45,859 nucleotides of DNA, from the NCBI GenBank assembly GCA_031292255.1, contig JARLHN010000026.1, positions 1-45,859 on the forward strand, given 5' to 3'. Below are positions 32,231 through 39,586 of the stretch, piece by piece; position 1 is the stretch's first letter, and every line of letters starts with the position of its first letter. Source of the DNA: Oryzomonas sp. (GTDB lineage: Bacteria; Desulfobacterota; Desulfuromonadia; Geobacterales; Pseudopelobacteraceae). The notes beneath the pieces are model-generated. The model was not told where the DNA came from, did no database searches, and saw only the letters and a list, made by a program, of their open reading frames with translations. Both the position numbers and the translations under genes were made by a program.

Positions 32231-33924
32231 GGGTTACCGGTTTTCGAAGAACATGCCTCGTCGCGAGTGGCATTTGAAGCGTCAAGATTAAATGTCATGA
32301 CCAATGAACTCAGCTTTCCTGACAATTCCGCCAACTCAGTGGTCACAACACTTGAGTCCCGAATAGAATCGGTGGAGAAGCGTAGTCCCTGTTCAATATC
32401 CTTGAGCGCCAACACCACCTGGCTGCTGGCAATCTGTTGCTGCTGGGTAGAGAGAGATATCTGTCGTGCCGCATCGGTGGTCTCCTGCACATCGTCCACC
32501 ATGTCAATCAGCATCATCACCGTGTGGGAGGCGTATTCCTGGCCGTCCATGGTCATTTGGGAACTCTTTTCCGATGACATCACCAAACGATTCACCGCAT
32601 CCAGAATCTCGGTGATTTTACCTTCGATCTCGGTCGTCGATTCCACCACGCTGTCGGCCAGACGGCGGATTTCCACCGCCACCACGCCGAACCGTTTCCC
32701 CGCCTCCCCTGCGCTGGCGGCCTCCAACGCCGCATTGAAGGCAATCAATTTGGTTTGATTGGCGATGTTGTTGATAATCTCCATTACCTTGTTGATCTCT
32801 TTCGATTTCCGTCCCAACTCCACAATCTCGGCAAGGTTTGCCTGGATGTTCTGGCTGATGTCGTTAATCTTGAATGTCAGGTTTTCCACTTCTGCGGCGC
32901 CATGTTTGGTATCCTCCAGCGCCTTATCCGCCCGCTCGACCACTCCCTGGCTATGTTTGGCTATCTGGCTGGCCGTGGATGAAAACTCCTCCATGGTTGA
33001 CGATATCTCCACCACCGAACTGGAAAGTTGGGTGACAAATTCGGTCTGTTGATCGACACTGGAAGCGATCACTTTCGCATTGCCGTGGACCTTTTCGGTC
33101 TCCTCGGAAACCATGCCGATAAGTTGGCGCAGTCCCTCGATGTGCTCGTTGAACCAACGGGCCAGGTCGCCTATTTCGTCATCGGTAGTCACGGGCACGG
33201 TTATCGTCAGGTCGTTGTTGAAATTTTTCATCGTGCGGGTTATGGCCTCAAGGGGAACAGCAATATATCTGTTGACCAGGAAAATCGCTGTCAGCAGCAG
33301 AAGCACCAGGGCGGTGAGCGTAATGGCGACATACTGGACAATGCTGCTGGATATTTCATGCCGTATCGTTGCGCGCTCCTTGATGACAGCAGCATCGATA
33401 TCGTCTACATAGATACCCGTTCCCACAATCCAGCCTCTGCCGGGAACCGGCTTGGCGTAGGTGATCTTCGGCTTCATTACCTCCTGCCCCGGCATTTTCC
33501 ACATGTAGCTTACAAATCCCCCTCCTTTTTCCCGGCTTATCTTGGTGATCTCACGCACGATGTAGACACCGTTGGGATCGCGCAGGTCGCTCTGGTCTTT
33601 ACCATCCAGACGGGGATCCGGGTGAGCAATGAATTTATTGCTGAAATCTTGGATAAAGAGATATCCGCTCTCGCCGTAACGCATGTTCAGGATGGTTTTC
33701 TTGGCTTCCTCCGGCGGCATTTTCTCCAACAGCTTGACCGCCATGTCCACATAACCCTTGAGCTGCTGTTGCCTTTCGGATAGGAGCGTTGCCCGGTATG
33801 CTGCGATCCGTTCCTCGCCCCGGGAAATAATATTGACGGTGGAAATGACGGAAATGACGGAAGCTATGGAGAAGACGCTGATAACCGTCAGTCCTATTAT
33901 TTTTTTCCTCAGTGTCATCCTCAC
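32227..33924 (-). CDS. methyl-accepting chemotaxis protein with single Cache domain
   Basis: The 565-residue receptor has a first membrane helix (~8-30), a periplasmic sCache_2-type domain (YLFIQDFSNKFIAHPDPRLDGK, then GWIVGTGIYVDDID; ~35-190), a second helix (~197-220), HAMP (~225-280) and a signalling domain whose tip contains NQTKLIAFNAALEAASAGEAGKRF. Such Cache domains often bind small organic acids (family knowledge); the ligand here is unknown. The start may be GTG at 33924 (4 bases after GGAGG) or ATG at 33918 (10 bases). There is no CheR-binding pentapeptide at the end. It is the only receptor in the operon. Confidence 0.93.
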   Translation of the reverse strand: MRMTLRKKIIGLTVISVFSIASVISVISTVNIISRGEERIAAYRATLLSERQQQLKGYVDMAVKLLEKMPPEEAKKTILNMRYGESGYLFIQDFSNKFIAHPDPRLDGKDQSDLRDPNGVYIVREITKISREKGGGFVSYMWKMPGQEVMKPKITYAKPVPGRGWIVGTGIYVDDIDAAVIKERATIRHEISSSIVQYVAITLTALVLLLLTAIFLVNRYIAVPLEAITRTMKNFNNDLTITVPVTTDDEIGDLARWFNEHIEGLRQLIGMVSEETEKVHGNAKVIASSVDQQTEFVTQLSSSVVEISSTMEEFSSTASQIAKHSQGVVERADKALEDTKHGAAEVENLTFKINDISQNIQANLAEIVELGRKSKEINKVMEIINNIANQTKLIAFNAALEAASAGEAGKRFGVVAVEIRRLADSVVESTTEIEGKITEILDAVNRLVMSSEKSSQMTMDGQEYASHTVMMLIDMVDDVQETTDAARQISLSTQQQQIASSQVVLALKDIEQGLRFSTDSIRDSSVVTTELAELSGKLSSLVMTFNLDASNATRDEACSSKTGNP

Positions 33925-33985
33925 GTTGCCTCCTCGTTTGTGCTACAGTAATCAATACGAATATCAAAAAATATAAAACATACCT

Positions 33986-34399
33986 TCAAGCTGTCTTTTC
34001 CCGCATCAGACGCTGAAAATCAACCAACAGGATCATCCGCTCGTCCTTGACCACTATCCCCCACATCCCTTTAAAGAGGGCAAACGGCTCAACCACGGAG
34101 GGAAAAGTGTGAATGTCACCGGCAACGATCCGGGTTACATCCTGCAACATATCGATGATCACCAGGTAGTTCCGTGCATCCTCGGTCTTGATTTTAAGGA
34201 CGCTGGGCGCGCGGTAGGAGATCGTGTCGCCGGCGTAGCCCAACTCCCGATGGAACCAGGCTGGACCATCCGCCCCTCCCCCCTGCCAGGAGAGAATCTC
34301 CTCCACCTGCTCCGCATCGACGCCGAAAGAGACCCCCCCGACCGAGAAGAGGAGCAGATCAAGCTCCAGGGAGTCGTGCGTGTTCTCTGCCTCGCTCAT
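33986..34399 (-). CDS. cheW: CheW-like coupling protein 2
   Basis: The 137-residue product fits a single CheW fold (LLLFSVGGVSFGVDAEQVEEILSW at the start, GMWGIVVKDERMILLVDFQRL near the end), slightly shorter and more diverged than usual. Its ATG overlaps the stop of the upstream CheW gene (ATGA). Wsp systems also have two CheW proteins (WspB and WspD), which link receptor and kinase in different contexts. Confidence 0.82.
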   Translation of the reverse strand: MSEAENTHDSLELDLLLFSVGGVSFGVDAEQVEEILSWQGGGADGPAWFHRELGYAGDTISYRAPSVLKIKTEDARNYLVIIDMLQDVTRIVAGDIHTFPSVVEPFALFKGMWGIVVKDERMILLVDFQRLMREKTA

Positions 34400-34914
34400 A
34401 ATGCGATCTTGGACGCCAACTTGCCGATATCGAGCAAAGCCAATGTGTTGCCGCCATGCCTGATCTCTCCGACCACAAGATCGAGGGCTGCACCACCCAG
34501 TGTCGAAAGGGGAGGTTCGATCTCACTGACGGGTATATCCACAACATCCTCGATAGAATCGATCAGCACGCCGGAATGAAAATCCCCACACACAGCGATG
34601 GCAATGTGGCTCTTGCGGAGATCGTCCCGATCCTCTCCCAGAAAATAGCGAATATCGATGACCGACTCGATATCTCCGCGTACATTGATAAGCCCGAGAA
34701 TATACGCGGGAAGGCCTGGCACCCACGATATCTCGCAGGCTGAAAGGATCTCCCTGATGGAACTGCCGTAGAACGCATAGCGATTTCTCCCAGAGGAGAA
34801 GATGACAATCTTAACGCGCTCCTCTTCAATATCCACGACTTCCTCTGAGCGCTGTCGTCTTTTCAGGTCGTCCAGAATCAGTTCACTTCTCAGCTGTTCA
34901 TCGGATGCCGCCAT
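34396..34914 (-). CDS. cheW: CheW coupling protein 1, first gene of the operon
   Basis: The 172-residue product has a charged N-terminal extension (~1-30) and a CheW domain with VKIVIFSSGRNRYAFYGSSI, WVPGLPAYILGLINVRGDIESVIDI and SHIAIAVCGDFHSGVLIDSIEDVVDIP, all standard. AGGA lies shortly before the ATG at 34914. It begins the nine-gene operon that ends with the distal diguanylate cyclase at 23361. Confidence 0.93.
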   Translation of the reverse strand: MAASDEQLRSELILDDLKRRQRSEEVVDIEEERVKIVIFSSGRNRYAFYGSSIREILSACEISWVPGLPAYILGLINVRGDIESVIDIRYFLGEDRDDLRKSHIAIAVCGDFHSGVLIDSIEDVVDIPVSEIEPPLSTLGGAALDLVVGEIRHGGNTLALLDIGKLASKIAL

Positions 34915-35298
34915 ATCTCATTTCCTCGGTCATTTAAGAAAGGGTAGAACTGTTATGTCGCCAAAGACCATCCCTATTGGTCTCATGATATCTCATTGTC
35001 TCTTTCTCCTGGTACATTGTACCGAAGTTGAATGGCACAAACCGGATTGCATTGTTTTCGGGCAGGTGTTCTTCCAGAGCATACTCGTTTGACCTGCGGG
35101 AGATCAGAACTTGATTTGAACCCGTTTCATTCCGGCCACCTCATCCTTGCACCATAAAAGGTCTTTCTGGAACGACCACACCAGTTGCGCTCATCGTTTT
35201 CAAAGGTCGGGCAGTCGGCCACCGCGTGGCCAGAGCAATCGACATCCCTTCTGACATCAGCGCATCAAAAATATCCGCTTGCTATCATTAAAAGCAAG
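34915..35298. other. leader of the chemosensory operon
   Basis: The region should contain the operon promoter on the minus strand, but I see no convincing -10/-35 or -24/-12 pair. A short palindrome GGTAC-ATT-GTACC lies at 35011-35023. No gene is evident. Confidence 0.4.
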
Positions 35299-35484
35299 TT
35301 ATTTATAAAGGTGTTTTGCCAAGTGGTTGTGATCCGTGAAACAGACTGAAGGGAGAAATAGGCAATGGCCCGATGTGGTTGTGGTTTTTGTCTTCAGGCT
35401 GCCGCCTTCAGTTTGTTCAAGTCCTTGTGAATAAGCCTCATTCGGTGTTCGCTTGTCAAGCTAAGAATGCATCCGCTTGTCGTA
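35299..35484 (-). pseudogene. remnant of an IS3-family transposase (orfB C-terminus)
   Basis: Read on the minus strand from 35484, the frame gives YDKRMHS, a stop, then LDKRTPNEAY. This is the C-terminal end of IS3-family OrfB transposases (usually HSSLDKRTPNEAY-like), with a serine codon changed to TAG. Nothing of the DDE core remains upstream. The rest of the frame to 35299 does not look like transposase, so the break is nearby. Confidence 0.55.
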
Positions 35485-35579
35485 CTAAAACCTGAATGAT
35501 TCCAGTTAAGAAAATTCCACCATTTTCTCAGTGTCTTCGTGGCTCCGGGACCTCACTGCCGTTTAAGCTCGAACGGAAA

Positions 35580-35609
35580 CGGCCCATCGGTATTTCTCCC
35601 GGTGGGCCG
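35580..35609 (-). terminator. terminator of the nitronate monooxygenase-like gene
   Basis: CGGCCCATCGG (35580-35590) pairs with CCGGTGGGCCG (35599-35609), one G-T pair. On the minus strand it follows the gene stop by ~33 bases and is followed by TTTCCGTT. Confidence 0.75.
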
Positions 35610-35642
35610 CTTCGTTTACAATAACCATTCAAAGGACCGGCG

Positions 35643-36731
35643 CTACGCCGCTTCCTTCAACGCCTGCCGCGCCTCGCCGAACAGTTCGTCGAAGATCTCC
35701 TGCACCGTGGTGATGCGGTCGGCCCTCCAGGCATTGGTGCCGCAGAAGACCAGGCCGGTATCGACCGCGCCCCGTTGTGCGCGGTCCAGGGAGGAAACGA
35801 TGCAAAAACGTTCGCCCGACTCCTTGTAGGAGCATTTTTTCAGGCAGCCCATGCGGCAGGGGGTGCTGTTCTCCAGATCGTAGCGGCGGATATTGTCCTT
35901 GTTGTTGAGGATGGCCCGCCCCGGCAGACCGGCCGGGCTCATGATCAGCCCGATATCCTCCTTTGAACAGCGGAGATAGGCCTCTTTGAAGGCATCGTCG
36001 GCATCGCACTCTTCGGTGCAGACAAAGCGGCTGGCCATCTGCACACCGTCGGCGCCTTCCGCCAGGGCATGCTCCAGGTCGGCCCGGTCCCATACGCCGC
36101 CAGCGGCGATCACCGGGACCTCGGCGCCGCATTCGTCGCGAAAGAAGGCCTTGACCTGGCGGACGGTGGCGTACTGGTCATACTCCCCGGTACCGATATT
36201 TTCCATCTTTTCACCCAGGTGCCCGCCGGCGGTGTCCGGGTCTTCGACCACCACCGCGTCCGGCAGGCGTTTATAGGCCTTCAACCATTTGCGGGCGATG
36301 AGCTGGGCCGCCCGCAGGGACGACACAATCGGCACCAGGGCCACATCGGGGTGGTCGGCGGTGAGCTCCGGCAGGCTCATGGGGAGGCCGGCGCCACAGA
36401 CGATCACCTTGGCGCCCGCTTCCACCGAAGCCTTGACGAGTTGCGCGAAATCGGACAGCGCCACCATGACGTTGACGCCGATGACGCCATCCGGCGCAAT
36501 CTCGTAGGCCTTGCGTATCTCGGCCTTGAAGCCCTCGGCATCGGCCTGGAAATAATTCTTGCCGTCGTAGAAGCCGCTGTTGAGGCCGATGCCGGCCGCG
36601 GCAACCAGCCCCACCCCGCCGCACTTGGCCACGCTGCCTGCCAAACGGCCAGCGGAGATGCGGACTCCCATGCCTCCCTGGATAACAGGATACGGGACGG
36701 TGTACTTTCCTATCGTCAACGACTGCGCCAT
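35643..36731 (-). CDS. nitronate monooxygenase-like flavin oxidoreductase
   Basis: The start is the ATG at 36731 after GGAGGAG; the frame is open 30 codons further without a signal. The 362-residue TIM-barrel product opens with PVIQGGMGVRISAGRLAGSVAKCGGVGLVA, the FMN-binding start of the 2-nitropropane dioxygenase/FabK superfamily, and carries GGHLGEKM and IAAGGVWDRADLEHALAEGADGVQMASRF, the phosphate-binding end of the barrel. The C-terminus has a cysteine-rich stretch (TPCRMGCLKKCSYKESGERFC) that could bind metal. A role in nitronate detoxification or as an enoyl-ACP reductase-like enzyme cannot be separated from sequence alone. It stands alone. Confidence 0.85.
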   Translation of the reverse strand: MAQSLTIGKYTVPYPVIQGGMGVRISAGRLAGSVAKCGGVGLVAAAGIGLNSGFYDGKNYFQADAEGFKAEIRKAYEIAPDGVIGVNVMVALSDFAQLVKASVEAGAKVIVCGAGLPMSLPELTADHPDVALVPIVSSLRAAQLIARKWLKAYKRLPDAVVVEDPDTAGGHLGEKMENIGTGEYDQYATVRQVKAFFRDECGAEVPVIAAGGVWDRADLEHALAEGADGVQMASRFVCTEECDADDAFKEAYLRCSKEDIGLIMSPAGLPGRAILNNKDNIRRYDLENSTPCRMGCLKKCSYKESGERFCIVSSLDRAQRGAVDTGLVFCGTNAWRADRITTVQEIFDELFGEARQALKEAA

Positions 36732-36955
36732 AACTCTCCTCCGAAGAGACTCAAACATCCTGAAATTATCATACAGGGGATCGGATTTGACGATTGTAAT
36801 ACTTTTGTAAAAGCGCCTCATGTCCCGCGCGGTTAGTCGTGGGAAATAACATCAAGGCGTTTTGGCTGGTGCCAGGGCGCGGAAGTGCAAGTGCCGCCAG
36901 GACTACGAGTAGGCACGTATCGCACGGGACACGAGCTGATACACCCCTTTCGCGG

Positions 36956-36984
36956 TTGACTCTCCCGGGCCGATAAGGAATAAT
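36956..36984 (+). promoter_or_regulatory. candidate promoter of the W/F-P-Y repeat protein gene
   Basis: TTGACT (36956-36961), 17 bases, AATAAT (36979-36984), giving a start near 36991 and a leader of ~27 bases. A 9-bp inverted repeat (TCTCCCGGG at 36961-36969, CCCGGGAGA at 37005-37013) has one arm in the promoter and one over the ribosome site. Confidence 0.6.
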
Positions 36985-37017
36985 GCTTCTGCCGTTGAAG
37001 CCTCCCCGGGAGAATGG

Positions 37018-38472
37018 ATGAAAAAAACGTTTGCACACTGCCTCGCGATCCTGCTCGTAAGCGCCGCCTTCGCCCATGGGGAGGGCCAAGCCGGACCCGC
37101 AACGGCACCGCCACAGGCACAACCGGGCAACATCTTCACCCTCTGGCCGCTGTTCGACTATCGCTCCAGCCCGGCCACCGGCTACAGCAACCTCTCCATC
37201 ATGGGGCCGATCTTCAAGCGCGAGCACAGCGGCGATACGACAAGGACAGCCGTCAGGCCGCTCTTTTTCAGCCAGTCAGCCCAGGGGTCCGGCGAAAGTG
37301 ATATCCTCTATCCCCTTGCCTCCACCAGCAGCGACGAAAACGGTTCCGACACCCAGGTCGTGCAACTGTTCCAAAAACACGCCGAACACGCCGGGACGAG
37401 CGAGGAAAAGCAAAGCAGCATGCTGTTCCCCTTCTACATCAGCGGCAGCTCGGATAAATACGGTCCCTACACCTCCGTTTTACCCGTGTACGGCGACATC
37501 TACGAGCGCTTCTGGCGCGACGAGTACCATTTCATCCTGTTCCCGCTCTATGGGCGCACCGTGAAGAAAGGGACCACGTCAACCAACTGGCTCTACCCGA
37601 TCTTCAACAGCGTGTCGGGCGAGAAGGAGAGCGGTTTTGCCTTCTGGCCACTGTATGGGCAATCCCGCAAGGAAGGGGTCTACGAAAAACGTTTTGCGCT
37701 CTGGCCGATCTACAGCGACGAGCATCTCGGTCAGGACACGGACAACCCGACCAGAAACCTCTACCTGTTGCCGTTCTACGCTTCGTCCGAATCGCCAAAG
37801 CAGAGCTCGACCCACATCCTCTGGCCCTTTTGCGGCGTGGTGCGGGACAACAAGGGAGTTGCCGTGGAACGGGACTTCCTCTGGCCGTTTTGGATGACGG
37901 CCAGTGCCGCGGATACGAGTACCGTCCGTTATCTCCCTTTTTATGCCGAATCGAAAGCAAAAGAGAGCAGCAGCCGCTGGGTGATGTGGCCGATCTACCG
38001 CAAGGCGGTCATCGATTCCCCCGCATTCCGCCAGGACAAGACCAGCCTGTTCTATTTCCTGTTCCACCGCTCGGACGAATCCTGGCCCCAGGCGGGCAGA
38101 GACCGCGCCCAGAGCGCCTTCTGGCCGCTCTACGCCTGGAAGCGGGACGAGAACGGCCTTCGGACACTCTCCATGCCCGCCCTGATGGAACCGGTCATCT
38201 GGAACGACGGGGTCGAGCGCAACCTGGCGCCGCTCTGGAGGGTATTCATCAGCACCTGGGACGATCAGGGCAATGGTGCGACATCGATCCTATGGAACCT
38301 CTTCTGGCGCGAAAAACGGGGGAACGAAAGCGCCTGGGAGCTTTCGCCCCTGGTCTCGTACCGTTCCGCCAGGGAGGGGAGCGAATTCAAACTGCTGAAG
38401 GGGCTGGTCGGCTATGCCACGGACAAGGGGGGTACATCGCTCAGTATCCTCTGGATACCGTTCGGGATATAA
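37018..38472 (+). CDS. exported protein of W/F-x-P-x-Y/F repeats, unknown function
   Basis: The 484-residue product has a signal peptide (KKTFAHCLAILLVSAAFA) and, from ~40 to the end, about fifteen repeats of 25-35 residues marked by short motifs such as LWPLFDY, LFPFYIS, FWPLYGQ, LWPIYSD, LLPFYAS, LWPFCG, YLPFYAE and MWPIYRK. The spacing and alternation of aromatic and polar residues suggest repeated beta hairpins, i.e. a solenoid, propeller or outer-membrane barrel (inference). There are no cysteine motifs or catalytic signatures. GGGAGA ends four bases before the ATG. The next gene, 154 bases on, is the MlaE permease, so an envelope role is plausible. I do not recognise a named family. Confidence 0.8.
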   Translation: MKKTFAHCLAILLVSAAFAHGEGQAGPATAPPQAQPGNIFTLWPLFDYRSSPATGYSNLSIMGPIFKREHSGDTTRTAVRPLFFSQSAQGSGESDILYPLASTSSDENGSDTQVVQLFQKHAEHAGTSEEKQSSMLFPFYISGSSDKYGPYTSVLPVYGDIYERFWRDEYHFILFPLYGRTVKKGTTSTNWLYPIFNSVSGEKESGFAFWPLYGQSRKEGVYEKRFALWPIYSDEHLGQDTDNPTRNLYLLPFYASSESPKQSSTHILWPFCGVVRDNKGVAVERDFLWPFWMTASAADTSTVRYLPFYAESKAKESSSRWVMWPIYRKAVIDSPAFRQDKTSLFYFLFHRSDESWPQAGRDRAQSAFWPLYAWKRDENGLRTLSMPALMEPVIWNDGVERNLAPLWRVFISTWDDQGNGATSILWNLFWREKRGNESAWELSPLVSYRSAREGSEFKLLKGLVGYATDKGGTSLSILWIPFGI

Positions 38473-38626
38473 TTCAGAAACAATATCCTGGAAATCTTCA
38501 TGGCAATGAGTCGATGGATTTGGTAATAACAGTTTAAGACTTATTTTATTATTACATGATATAAACAGTGATGTTATCTTTTTGGCATATTAACGCTATT
38601 TTGGCGTCTAAACAGAAAATACACCC

Positions 38627-39403
38627 ATGACCAACCTACTCGAATTCATCGGCAAAAAGCTGCTCTACTCGTTCGGCATCGTCGGCGAAGTGCTGATCCT
38701 GCTCAAACGGACGGTGTTCGCCTTCCGCGAGGCGCCCAACAACATGCCCTCCATCCTCGCCCAGATGGCCATCATCGGCTATGAGACCCTGCCGGTGGCC
38801 TCGGTGATGGCCTTTTTCGTCGGCATGGTCCTGGCGCTGCAAACCGGTGTGGAACTCTCCAAGTACGGTACCCAGGACATCGTCGGCAGTATCGTCGGCC
38901 TCTCCATGGTGCGGGAAATGGGGCCGGTCATGGTCAGCTTCCTGGTGGCGGGGCGGGCGGGCAGCGCCATGGCGGCCGAGATCGGCGTCATGAAGGTCTA
39001 CGAGGAAATCGACGCCCTCACTACGCTGGACATCGATCCGGTACGTTACCTGGCCATGCCGCGTCTCATCGCGGCCCTGATCTGCGTCCCGATCCTGACC
39101 ATCTATTCCGACTGCGTCGGCATGCTCGGCGGCGCCATCATCAGCCACCTTCATCCGCGGCTGTTCATCTCCTACGCCACCTATACCGACTCACTGCGCA
39201 TGGCGCTCAAATTCAGGGAGATTTCAGCAGGCTTGGTCAAATCCTTTGTCTTCGGCGGCATCATCGCCGTTATCTGTTGCTACGTGGGATTCAACACCTC
39301 GGGCGGCGCCCGGGGGATCGGCGTCGCCACCACCCGTTCGGTGGTGCTCTCCTTCATGCTGATCCTGGTGGCGGATTACTTCCTGACGCGGATTCTGATG
39401 TAG
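38627..39403 (+). CDS. mlaE: MlaE-family ABC transporter permease
   Basis: The 258-residue membrane protein has the MlaE signature VREMGPVMVSFLVAGRAGSAMAAEIGVMKVYEEIDAL and the C-terminal GFNTSGGARGIGVATTRSVVLSFMLILVADYF. MlaE is the permease of lipid transporters that move phospholipids between the envelope membranes with an ATPase (MlaF) and an MCE protein (MlaD). Neither partner follows: the next genes are an inserted TMTC-like gene and nadA. The start has no visible Shine-Dalgarno. Its 3' end is duplicated at 41791-41835. Confidence 0.92.
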   Translation: MTNLLEFIGKKLLYSFGIVGEVLILLKRTVFAFREAPNNMPSILAQMAIIGYETLPVASVMAFFVGMVLALQTGVELSKYGTQDIVGSIVGLSMVREMGPVMVSFLVAGRAGSAMAAEIGVMKVYEEIDALTTLDIDPVRYLAMPRLIAALICVPILTIYSDCVGMLGGAIISHLHPRLFISYATYTDSLRMALKFREISAGLVKSFVFGGIIAVICCYVGFNTSGGARGIGVATTRSVVLSFMLILVADYFLTRILM

Positions 39404-39503
39404 GGGTTCGTCCCGGTCCGTCAGTCACGGGGCACAGCCGGCATCCTGTCCAGGGCCTGCTTCGCCTTGAGCCGGATCGCCTCCGCTACCGTGACCACCG
39501 GCA
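39359..39503. repeat. left copy of duplicated mlaE/nadA junction
   Basis: From the last 45 bases of mlaE through the convergent nadA 3' end. The same arrangement, diverged, is at 41791-41942. The mlaE part is the intact gene here; the nadA part (39421-39503) is a fragment. Confidence 0.85.
39421..39503 (-). pseudogene. nadA 3' fragment
   Basis: On the minus strand it encodes [26 protein letters not shown] and a stop, identical to the end of the true NadA (41861-42778) except Leu to Pro. It is truncated at 39503, where unrelated AT-rich sequence begins. Confidence 0.85.
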
Positions 39504-39586
39504 AAAATATGCCGATGCAACATTCGGATCAAGGTACTGAAAGTAGATATTGGCTCACTATTATGGTCAAGAGTGGGCATGAGACG

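Noticed and set aside
36961-37013. Hairpin hiding the ribosome site of the repeat-protein gene
   Set aside because: The 9-bp arms pair perfectly, but the left arm lies inside the promoter (before the predicted start near 36991), so it would not be in the transcript.
38575-38626. Sigma-54 promoter before mlaE
   Set aside because: TTGGCATATTAACGC has only nine bases between GG and GC; sigma-54 needs ten.
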